From NCBI GenBank assembly GCA_028565635.1, contig JAOXYB010017542.1, forward strand, positions 116 through 18,684: 18,569 bases of DNA, given 5' to 3'. A program made the translations under genes and the position numbers. Positions 10,175-18,569 of the stretch are shown in pieces (position 1 is the stretch's first letter; the number at the start of each line of letters is the position of its first letter). This stretch comes from Phoronis ovalis (Eukaryota; Phoronida; Phoronidae). Below the pieces are notes generated by a model. The model searched no databases. It had not been told where the DNA came from and was given only the letters and a program-made list of their open reading frames with translations.

Positions 10175-12369
10175 ACTAAAGGTGTTCCTTTTATCGATTT
10201 ATTAAGTTTTGTACCAGTGTTAAGTCTTATGATGTTTACACGGGGTAATCTCTAGTCTCTTTCTGTCAGCTGTCCTGAACACTCCTGTGTTTTATCTAAA
10301 AAAACGAAGACTTTAGTGGATATCAAATAACGCTATCCTGGCATGAAGTGTTAAGATTACTATCAACAATCTTTAATGTACATATACATAATGAACTGCT
10401 CATAGGGTGTTTAAAAGTGTTAGTGTCATGTTTTGCCACGTGTCATTTTTCTCATCTTGAGAGAACCGACTCCAGTACATTTGTGTTTTCATTTATATAT
10501 GATTAACGACTTTGTAAATTTGAGACAAAAAATGATTTACGGAAATTTGTATATTTTTTTTCAATATGATTTTTAAACGGTAACAAAAGTTTAGAAATAA
10601 TGTCAATGTGAAGTTAGATCCATGTAGATACAACCCAAATTCATGAAATGTTTCATCTCATTAATAATGATTGTAAAAATACAAGCTATTAATAGTTATT
10701 AATCAAAAGTTATTGAAAGTCGTCTTTGTTTTTATATCAAACAAATAAAACATGAATAGAGCCTAATAACAACCACTAATTTAGTTTCCTGTTTTTAACC
10801 AAACTATGTCATTTTCATAATTACGCTTAATCTAAAAATAAAGAAACACAATTTAAAGCATAAGGACTTATATGACACCCTGTATGTTGGACAATGGCAG
10901 CATTATCTTCAGCTATATGGACCCGTGTTTGTATAATTATTCCGGTTACCATGCGATGGTAATAGATGTTTACGTCATAACGAATTGAGTTGTAATAGAA
11001 AACTCATAAACGAATAATTACTAATAAGGTACGAAAACCTATTTCAATAACTTACAGTTCTAACTTTTTAATCTACAATCTTCAATGAAAATTACTGCGG
11101 TAAGCAAGGATCAAAATTATCAGATTTTTGTTTGTCTCCGTTATTTTCTCTAATTGTTTTTTAAAAACATGAACTTACCGTACATAATTAGTAATAAAAG
11201 TTTTGTTATTTTTTACTATATGTCTCCGGAATGTTGGCACACATTGCTAATTTAAGAAAAACGGTAAAAAGTCCACTGGTATTGGTATGTGTACTAGTAG
11301 TCTAAAACTAAACTATGAGTAAGCAAAAAATAAATTCACGATCCATTTACGGCAAATTAGAAAGTAAAAAGCAAAACAAAAATGGGTCAAATATGTAACA
11401 TCTTACAAGAAACTTTGAAAGCCTAGCCTGTCCTCTGTATAATGTATGATTTAACCTCTAATTTAACAACGTGACGTTATTTTTTTTAGAAACGCACGAT
11501 ATCAAATTGTAAAAAAAAGTTTTAAATTTGTCAAATGTGTTATTAATATCCTGATATACTACTGGTTCACAGCTTTCATGTTAAACCTTCCGTGTATATT
11601 AAATAATACAATTTCAAGTATCTATGCAGAGCAGTTTCTTTTCATGTTTAATAACTCTGTCCCAGTAATAGTTCCAATTAATTAACCGCGTGGGGGTGGG
11701 GCATGTGATACACAAAACATTTTCGGAATTTTAATTGGAACTAAAATTCTGTAGTTAATGAGTTCTTGAAAATTTGAAGTATTTGTTGTCACGATATTTT
11801 TTGTTTGTATCAATTGTTTAATTCTCCGAACTGGGAACTAAATGAATTTAGATAGAATTCAGCTTCCTGAATATTTTCGGCAGAGCTTATAAATCTTATT
11901 ATTTTCATTATGAATCCAAGTAACTGATTAATGGTAAAAGGTAGAACACGAACTTTAACCTTTTTCTCATTCCATAACTTACGTCAACAGGAAATATGTA
12001 TTTTGACCAAATCATGAAAAAGATGCAATTTCCCACAGGCGTTCCTCTGGTCATCTAATTATAGCCACTTTTCATCATGTCTCAGTGATTGGTTATCAAA
12101 TGTGGAGTAAAATTACAATATAAAGCTAAATCTAAATTAAGAAAAAAAGGCGTCTTCTTTTAGATTGCATTGGTATGTTGGGATAATAACTGAATGATTT
12201 TTTATCTTTTAAAAATGGAATTATGCAATTATTAACTTTTCACTGCATGTTATTAAAAAAACAGAATTTAGGGATTATTTCTTACTAATAAAATTCTTAT
12301 GAAAATTTATTTTCTTCACCAATGTTTAGTTTAAAGCACGCTGTACCTGAATAGTTTTATCTTAGTTAT
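10175..12369. other. Region upstream of Duox: presumed 5' UTR/promoter, no gene seen
   Basis: About 2.2 kb of AT-rich DNA directly upstream of the Duox start codon should include its 5' UTR and promoter. A TATATAAAT string reads toward Duox at 10500-10491, 317 bp or more before the ATG, but such strings are common in this base composition and I do not claim a promoter. A short hairpin TTACCAT-GCG-ATGGTAA lies at 10946-10962. No frame with recognisable protein similarity was found on either strand. Confidence 0.5.
11669..11743. repeat. 13-bp inverted repeat around a G-rich 49-bp centre
   Basis: TAGTTCCAATTAA (11669-11681) is repeated in perfect inverse orientation as TTAATTGGAACTA (11731-11743). 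The 49-bp centre contains GCGTGGGGGTGGGGC, unusual in this AT-rich surrounding and resembling a CACCC/KLF-type box. It could be a miniature transposon remnant or a folded regulatory site. No target-site duplication is evident. Confidence 0.85.
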
Positions 12370-12835
12370 AATAGTCCCAGATTTTAGACTGTAGTGGCCA
12401 GTATTCTTCAGGATTCCTACGAATCACGTCATACACATATCTGTCAATGCTCCCGATTCGGAGGCTCATCTCCGGATCACCCGAACCATATTAAAAATCT
12501 CCCGATTTCAAAATTATATATAACTATGTATATACATGTATTATTGGATATGTGCCCAAATTGGTATGTGTAATAAATAACAATGACAGCAAATACTTTT
12601 TTTTTGTTATTTTTAATGAAATAAGTTATGAAAAGGTCAAAATAAAATTGAATGCATTGAACACTATCAAAGTAGTCCAAAATGGCTCAGAATGCATCAA
12701 ATTAAGCCATTTTTTCAAAATTTTATGGGAGAGCGTGCCGCCAGACACCCCTAGCCTTTGGCACGTCGTCGCTACCGCGTCCTCGGGAAAATCTCCCTAT
12801 CTGGCATTTTCCAAAGTTGACAGGTATGCATACAT
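12370..12835. mobile_element. Probable remnant of a dispersed element
   Basis: Two islands of distinctly higher GC, 12395-12500 (CCCGATTCGGAGGCTCATC, CTCCGGATCACCCGAACC) and 12715-12800 (GAGCGTGCCGCCAGACACCC, CCTAGCCTTTGGCACGTCG), flank an AT-rich middle. The second island, preceded by TTTTTCAAAATTTTATGGG, is reminiscent of sequence commonly dispersed in marine invertebrate genomes; this is recalled, not searched. No terminal repeats or transposase frame are visible, so family and limits are unknown. Confidence 0.35.
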
Positions 12836-14426
12836 GTGAGCTTACTTGACTTTCACTCATTTGATTTTACATTGACCAGTTGACTGGAATATTATATTGA
12901 AGCTGTTTATTTTGTAATTTTTGTGCCAATGTCGAACTGATTCATGTATTGATAATGTTCAGATCGATAGCACAAGGCAAATATTTTCAAGATTTTAACA
13001 AAAATTAATGTACAGTAACATATCGATTTATCTGACCCTTTTGATCTAGCTTGCTCAGTGCGCATGACATTATATAACCAGTTCGTTCTGTCGAAACAGC
13101 AGGCTAAATAGTCTAAACTTAAAGAATTAAGGTACAAAAAAAGACAATTATTTTAAAATTTAAGAAAATATGTTAATATGATTACCTCGAATCCGCTTAC
13201 AATTATAGCGGCTTAGAACGACATGTATGTATACAACAACTCCCCAGGCAAGTTTTCACGTGTCAGCGGGTAAAAATTGCCCATATCGTTTCGTGTTAAA
13301 TTCATTTCTAACTATATTATTTCAACCATATACCCAATTTAAATACAACGTTTGCTCGAATGGTAAAACAATTCTAGCTGACGGCAAATGGCTTCATTAC
13401 ATGAACACAAAAATAATATGGCGGTGATAAGATTTATTCATATTTCAAAAGGCTATCGCTGTCTTTTTAGAAACATTGTATGATTACCCGGCATGATGGA
13501 TAATTATTATACCTGTCTACCGGATCTGTCTCTTTGTCCATCCAAACATTCATTAAAGTAAAGTGAACAGTTAACAATACCATACCCCCTAAGTCGACCT
13601 CAGGTTACTTTTATCAGAACACAGATATCCGGGACAACTATTAGTATACGGGAATACCTAGTGGCCAGGAAGGATCTAGCCCCGACGAGGATCTAGCGTC
13701 TTTTTCGGAGCAATGAAATCATAAATTTCAATATATTAACAAATGGTTAGATTTTAGTTATAATTATAGTCTTAGATCCATGGGGCAACCTCTGATGATC
13801 CTTTATAGGAATTATTCCAAAGCAAAATTGTTAGCAGTTTACAGAGCTCAATAATAATAGAAAGTGCCAAATTAATTGTACGTGAAATTCTTTATCTAAT
13901 AATTCACTTTTTAAATAATCATTCGAAAACAATGTATGATATACACAACTCAGTTTTATTTGTTACTTTTTGTGAATATCTTTTTTTGTTCTAAAGTTAC
14001 TAGTCCAGTGCATAAAAATAACTTACCTCGTAGTAAGTAAAGTTTCTGTGCTTACTCACTTCCCAATCGTATTATTCATGATCATGTTAGTACGTTTAGT
14101 CAGTTTACTGCCGTATAAGTATCCAATTTTATACTCTTTTCTTACCCAAAAAGTTTATTTGCCCGTTGGGTATATTTTGTAGTATCCTGGAAACACTGAA
14201 TGCATTAATGTTTCAGAATAGCGATTTCTAGAGATCGTGACGCGACATCCAAAATATTTGGTGTAATCGAATACGCAGTATTGTTGTGTACTGTGCAAAT
14301 AAATTTTAATTGGTAACAAATAATTAGTGCGAACACTAACAATGTACCTTTTATTGACTAGATTTACTGCTTCATAACTAAAGAGATTTCGAACATTTTC
14401 AAGCCGACGATATGTTCATAATGAAC
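12836..14426. other. Intergenic stretch, no gene seen
   Basis: The stretch is AT-rich with short open frames on both strands, none with recognisable similarity. A small direct repeat AGGATCTAGC occurs at 13671-13680 and 13688-13697 within a slightly GC-richer patch (13590-13710). Nothing else can be supported. Confidence 0.5.
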
Positions 14427-14730
14427 ACGGGGGGTACTCAAGTTACTTTTTGGTGCGGGTGTGCAGCCCAGTTGAAAATTTTGGATTTGGATTGTATACT
14501 TCTTACTGCTACCGTAAAGAAATTCAAAAATTTGGATTGCTGCCCACTGCTTACAGCAAATAATTTGGATTAATTTCAGGTTTGTATCCATAAATATATT
14601 TTGGAATTTGGTTTGTATCAATCAGTCTGCGTAAAAATGGATTGCTACTCAAACATTTTAAAATTTTGGATAGCTACCATTATATTTCACAAAATTTGGA
14701 TTGCTACCATGAGCACACCCCCCCCCCCGC
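14427..14730. repeat. Degenerate tandem repeat block bounded by G and C runs, probably a dispersed element
   Basis: The phrase TTTGGATTGCTACC and decayed versions of it recur about seven times (near 14479, 14530, 14563, 14605, 14636, 14664 and 14695), spaced roughly 28-51 bp. The block opens with a G6 run (14429-14434, then GGTGCGGGTGTGCAGCCC) and closes with an 11-base C run (14718-14728), so its two ends are roughly inverted copies of G-rich sequence. This layout suggests a non-autonomous element with internal minisatellite-like repeats. The 85-codon minus-strand frame inside it (14621-14364) consists of repeat-derived sequence and is not called a gene. Confidence 0.6.
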
Positions 14731-15489
14731 CGATAATGAAGTGCCATTTATTCTGAGCAACCACCAGCTGTTTGCCCCGAAATCAGCATTGCCCAATATT
14801 TGTACAGGAAAACCACAAATATTGAAATTAAATCATTAAGAATTTTCTTTTGTGTCAAAACTTCTTTAAATAATATCACAAAATAAAAGTTACGTGGTAA
14901 TCGGCAATACATCCTTCGTGAACAAAAACTTTAATTGCATTCAATATTTTTCTTTCTGTCAATTATAGTGCCACAAGAAACACACCTGGGTTTTTAACAA
15001 TCAAACAAAGGATTAAAAATAAAATTTACATTTTATTTTTATTACACAGATGTTTCTTTTATACATACATGTACAGCCTTTCCCAATCACAGCCAATGCA
15101 GAGTTAGTGTAAACAGTCAGTACACATACCCAATAACATAATTTTGAGTTTCACATTTTTTATATAATTATGACTAATATTAATCTAAATAAGAGTTCAC
15201 ACCAAACTTTTTTAAAACAAACAAATAAATCTACACTTAATAGGCTCCTTACAATTATATAACTCAAATATATGTTGCAAAGCCATTTTTATTAGACAGT
15301 ATTATCCAAACTATGCATAAAACTCAATAACCATACAGTCATGCAGAAAAAGTGACTAGCCAAAAGGTGACCACTGCCCATAAAATATAACTGGCAAAGA
15401 ATAAACCAATTCGTAGACCTATGGTTATTGCATAACAAAAATCCTACTGTAGTATCTATAAATTATGATTTTTTAGTCTTCAACTATGT

Positions 15490-15551
15490 ACCATCATTTT
15501 GTACCTGGAGGTGGTGCCCATGAACCATCATTTTGTACCTGGAGGTGGTGC
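15490..15551. repeat. Two-copy 34-bp-period duplication
   Basis: The 28 bases beginning ACCATCATTTTGTACCTGG and ending AGGTGGTGC occur at 15490-15517 and again, identically, at 15524-15551, with a 6-bp spacer. The identity of the two copies indicates a recent duplication or conserved function. Read on the minus strand, one copy gives the short phrase SWAPPPGTK followed by a stop, but there is no surrounding frame to support a gene. Confidence 0.95.
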
Positions 15552-15688
15552 TTCATATATCTTTTTTATTAATAATAAAATAAACAACCAAAATATAATA
15601 CATATGCAACAGATACTCTTGATACCTGATAAAATATCTACTGAAACAGTATCAAGGAACAAAAAGAGAATTAAAATAAAAAATAATT

Positions 15689-15694
15689 TTTATT
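15689..15694 (-). terminator. Candidate polyadenylation signal for METTL7
   Basis: This is the first AATAAA on the minus strand downstream of the METTL7 stop codon, implying a 3' UTR of about 0.5 kb. A second lies at 15565-15570. In such AT-rich DNA the hexamer occurs by chance, so the assignment is tentative. Confidence 0.3.
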
Positions 15695-16162
15695 AAAATA
15701 TACAATTTGCACTTCCTGAGTAAAACAGATAATACTTTTAAAATTAAAGTATTGATGCAGTGAAAACCATGTATTTTTTCAGAATTATTCCTATATACCA
15801 CAGTGGGTTTTCCATATTTTTAAAACATTACAATATGTTATTTGCCCTAAAATAAAACAATTTTAATGTGATTTCATGCAATGAGTTTAATTCTACCAAT
15901 GGCACAAACCATCCAGGTATTTTTTTCAAAATTTCCTTTTGTAACAATACAACTCAATGTAAATCAACAAAAAGTCCAAAATGCAGATAATCAAAAACAG
16001 ATTTCTATATCTTTGGATGCAATGCCCAGCATATATACATGAAGATTGTATAACCTATTGCTCATTTCAATAACTGAAATTTAACACCACACAATAATCT
16101 ATTATAATTTAATGACAAGCATAATATATTGAACACACCTGGCCTTTGTGTTTACCCCCTGT

Positions 16163-17546
16163 TTACTTTACTGCTGTTCCAAATAATAGTCGTCTTATAA
16201 TCCAAGGGCCCTTTGTAGCATAAAATCTTTCATACTGGACATTTGAAAATCCAGCTTTCTCAATCGTTTCCCATGTTTTCCTATTCAAGTAACAACCATC
16301 ACCAACTATATTCCAAATTGGCGTTAACAGACACTGTATTTTATACAACCAGGTATGACTTTCAGCTGCTATATGTTCTACAAAGTAAAATTTGCCACCC
16401 TGAAATGAAAGTTGTTGAATATTTTAAAACACACCTCACAAAAGTGACATTGCATACAACTAAAAAATACCATACGTGCATATGTGAGCATGATTTAAGT
16501 AATAATTAAATGTGTCCTTTGTGGAAATGCTTTTTGTTTGACCATCTATGACCACGAAATAGAATTATGAGAAATCAAGAGATTAAATGTAACAAACTAT
16601 TTTCTTTCTCTATAAAACATTTGATCAAGCTTTTCTCTCGCAAAATTATACCTGTAGCAAACATACACAAAAGAATAGGGTATATTATGCTGACCAGCAC
16701 ACAGCATATTTATATATTAATAAAATTTACATATTGGGACGAAAATAAGTAAATGTCAACCCGGGATGTCCACAAATGCTATGCAGGACAAATCCCAGAG
16801 TCCTATTTAAAACAGAAACAAAACAAGAACTCTTCTAGCATGACTGGGTATCATATGTATTTACTTTTTTCTTTAATTACATTGATGAAATGAATATCAC
16901 AGTATAAACTTTATATATAAAAAGAACCAGTGAAAATCGAAAGGAGAGACGTAAAAGGTTTATCATTGTGGACGATGTCTTAGGGAGGTTCTATTACCTG
17001 CTTCAGAACTCTACGGACACTTTGTAGCACCTTCTTTTGATCTTGTACATTACAAAGTACTAATGTACAGACAGCAGCATCAACGCTCTCATTGGGAACC
17101 ATGTTCATATCTTCGCCGTACGCCACAACGAACTCTTTCAGTTTAATGTGTGGAAATTCATGAGCTCTTTCCTTCAAATAAGATTCAAAATACGGATTAG
17201 GGTCTACACATATGACATTCGTGCCTTCGGGATAAAATTGAAAGTTAGCACCACTACCAGCTCCAATTTCTAATACTGTTAATGATTCCTCAGTCTTGTT
17301 ACTGGTCCGAGACCTTGTTCTGCGTCCAGTATTTGAAGCATCTGTCAAGCTTGCAAACAGTTCTTCTTTCCTTTTGGAATGCGCTTTATTGAAATTGATT
17401 CGGACCCTATCTAGTATCCAAGCATATGAACGTTTGTAGAACTCAATCACGAAGGGCTTAATCATCCTATAACCAAAAAATGCAATCCCTACCGCTAATA
17501 GAAAGTATTTAAAATAGGATGCAAAAACTACATCCACCTCCGCCAT
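16163..17546 (-). CDS. METTL7: METTL7 (TMT1)-type membrane-anchored methyltransferase, two exons, complete
   Basis: Exon 1 is 17546-16998 (183 codons), exon 2 is 16399-16163 (78 codons plus TAA); total 261 residues against about 244 for human METTL7A/B. The 598-bp intron has GT-AG ends (CAG|GTAATA; TTTCAG|GG). Residues about 7-27 form an N-terminal membrane anchor, as in the endoplasmic-reticulum and lipid-droplet-associated family. The S-adenosylmethionine site is EIGAGSG (93-99), followed by the acidic ICVDPNP (112-118) that should contact the ribose. AYGEDMN, CTLVLCNV and, in exon 2, GGKFYFVEHIAAE and the C-terminal FGTAVK match METTL7A closely. A Lys/Arg- and Ser/Thr-rich insert at about 72-86 (GRRTRSRTSNK) accounts for the extra length. 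Human METTL7A/B are known alkyl-thiol S-methyltransferases; the same activity here is inferred. An in-frame TGA upstream of the ATG supports the start. Confidence 0.95.
16400..16997 (-). other. METTL7 intron, no further feature seen
   Basis: This is a single phase-0 intron between the end of the Rossmann-fold core and the C-terminal part. It contains only short open frames and no repeat or RNA gene that I could identify. Confidence 0.7.
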
Positions 17547-17577
17547 ATTGAATAAAGCTTCAAAGAGTAATCACGTG
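17539..17577 (-). promoter_or_regulatory. METTL7 start context: TISU-like element and CACGTG box
   Basis: On the minus strand the initiator reads CAATATGGCGGA (17550-17539), 10 of 12 positions of the TISU consensus SAASATGGCGGC. TISU elements serve translation from very short 5' UTRs and overlap a YY1-type site. A palindromic E-box within GGTCACGTGAT lies at 17572-17577, 26-31 bases before the ATG; the flanks fit USF/MITF-TFE-type sites. Transcription would then begin between the two. This is sequence matching only. Confidence 0.45.
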
Positions 17578-17604
17578 ACCTCAATTAAGTGATAACCAGT
17601 AAAT

Positions 17605-17619
17605 GTAGACTAAGTCTAC
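17605..17619. repeat. 15-bp palindrome
   Basis: GTAGACT-A-AGTCTAC is a perfect inverted repeat with one central base, about 60 bp upstream of the METTL7 start. It shares the core AGTCTAC with the inverted repeat at 17895-17916. Confidence 0.9.
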
Positions 17620-17652
17620 CTGGCCAAATATTTTATTTTATATTTTATTTTT

Positions 17653-17731
17653 ACAACACAAAATATCATATTTTCAGTTATTAGTGACTAGGAGAAAATG
17701 TGTATACAACATAAAATATCATAATTTCAGT
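17653..17731. repeat. Two 26-bp direct repeats, 53 bp apart
   Basis: The segment ACAACACAAAATATCAT with TTTTCAGT recurs with two mismatches (24 of 26 identical) at 17653-17678 and 17706-17731. It is probably a local duplication in the region upstream of METTL7. Confidence 0.8.
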
Positions 17732-17894
17732 GTTTATATATACCCTTGTTTTATATATGGATGTTTTGATAAACAAAATTAAAAACTTCAAAATGTAATA
17801 AAAGTAATAAATAAAATTCATGTTTTAATGATTAATGAAACATAAGATTAATAATATTAGTAAAAGAAATTATCAGTATCAAAAAAAATCATTT

Positions 17895-17916
17895 TAGACT
17901 TGTGCGCGCAAGTCTA
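17895..17916. repeat. 8-bp inverted repeat with a CpG-rich loop
   Basis: TAGACTTG (17895-17902) and CAAGTCTA (17909-17916) flank TGCGCG. GC content here is much higher than in the AT-rich surroundings. It could be the tip of a miniature inverted-repeat element together with the related palindrome at 17605-17619. Confidence 0.85.
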
Positions 17917-18569
17917 CGGTAAATGCATTTTTGTTCTTTATTCCCTGTCTTTGCTTCTAGTTGTCTTTAATCAGTTGAACTGGTAAAAAACTTTGCAGCG
18001 TTTTCATGTTTTTTTTAATAAAAAAACAGAGATGACATCGTTATACCTCATAATAAGTGCTGCCTAAATTTAAATCTTTGTCTCAGATCTAAAGTATATG
18101 ACTTGTCACAGTTTTTCTCGAACTTTTTTTAACCCTGTCTGATAACATATTGCCAAGAAAAATCATATTACCGGTATATTTTAGCCCGGTGTTTTAGTAA
18201 AGCCAAAGTGAAAGCCGAATGTTTACAATACCATTCTAAATTTGTGGATTTTTGAATTTCCTACGTAACAACAGAATATTTTGTAAAAAAAATGTTTTAT
18301 GAATTGTCCTATGCAAAGCCTATGTTGACCACCTGCATCTCATTCAATTGGACTAAAATAAGTTAGGACATTAGAGCCGCTTTTGCTCGGGAATAATTTC
18401 TAAAGTTAATTAAGCAAGCCTTTTATCGCTTATATAGTTAATTCACCCGATGCGAATCCCATCACTCGATAAATAAGGATGATGGTTTCTAGTAAATCTT
18501 CAATAAGTATGGCTGATGGTATCTTCTGCAATGCTTCTGTGGTATACAGAATATATTCTAAGGCTATGA
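17917..18569. other. Right flank, no gene assigned; ambiguous open stretch at the edge
   Basis: Nothing recognisable occupies 17917-18429. The last 138 bases are open on the minus strand (18567-18430, ending in TAA; IALEYILYTTEALQKIPSA and on) and partly open on the plus strand (from ATG at 18479 to the edge). Neither reading was recognised, and only sequence beyond the edge could decide whether an exon begins or ends here. Confidence 0.3.

Larger units (their letters stand above)
14731..16162. other. AT-rich stretch holding the probable METTL7 3' UTR
   Basis: This stretch lies immediately downstream of the METTL7 stop codon and is expected to contain the 3' untranslated region, running leftward. 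A perfect 11-bp inverted repeat TAAAAATAAAA/TTTTATTTTTA at 15014-15041 places AATAAA signals on both strands (15018-15023 on plus; 15032-15037 on minus). No coding sequence was recognised. Confidence 0.5.

Noticed and set aside
10491-10500. TATA-like string reading toward Duox
   Set aside because: TATATAAAT is expected by chance at this AT content, and no initiator or transcript evidence places a start 20-30 bp from it.
12477-13427. Short frames on both strands (64-95 codons)
   Set aside because: No recognisable similarity, AT-driven composition, overlap with probable repeat remnants and no consistent splice context.
14364-14621. 85-codon minus-strand frame
   Set aside because: It lies within the degenerate TTTGGATTG repeat block, and its IQI-type repeats reflect the DNA repeat.
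1-18569. CRISPR array, operon, phage or toxin-antitoxin systems
   Set aside because: The 41-bp repeat has no unique spacers, and all genes recognised are spliced animal genes, so prokaryotic systems do not apply.

Overview
The window is AT-rich, intron-rich nuclear DNA from an animal, most likely a marine invertebrate. A mollusc or other lophotrochozoan is my best guess, from the gene structure and the look of the dispersed repeats, but the sequence alone does not fix the phylum. No prokaryotic, phage, CRISPR, rRNA or tRNA feature was seen.

Two protein-coding genes are recognisable, both on the minus strand. The left half (248-10174) is the 5' two thirds of a dual oxidase (Duox) gene: 22 coding exons could be joined by hand with matching phases. 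They encode a signal peptide, the whole extracellular peroxidase-like domain, the first membrane segment, the cytoplasmic linker, two EF-hand positions and the start of the NADPH-oxidase membrane domain. The rest of the gene (remaining membrane helices, FAD and NADPH domains) lies beyond the left edge. Duox makes H2O2 at the cell surface and is normally switched on by Ca2+ through the EF-hands. Here both EF-hand loops have lost key Ca2+ ligands, which is the most notable protein-level observation.

The right part (16163-17546) is a complete two-exon gene for a METTL7 (TMT1)-type membrane-anchored S-adenosylmethionine methyltransferase of 261 residues. Its start codon sits in a TISU-like context with a CACGTG box about 26 bp upstream, suggesting a very short 5' UTR.

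Between the genes (10175-16162) I found no convincing coding sequence. That stretch holds two blocks that look like decayed dispersed elements (about 12370-12835 and 14427-14730), several inverted repeats, a 34-bp-period duplication and the probable 3' UTR of the METTL7 gene. Introns of Duox contain a 41-bp minisatellite (1-184), a perfect 29-bp palindrome and a block of 10-bp-phased A-tracts. Sharing a strand does not imply co-regulation of the two genes. I found no convincing novel multi-gene system; the findings below are modest and mostly testable with RNA or comparative data.
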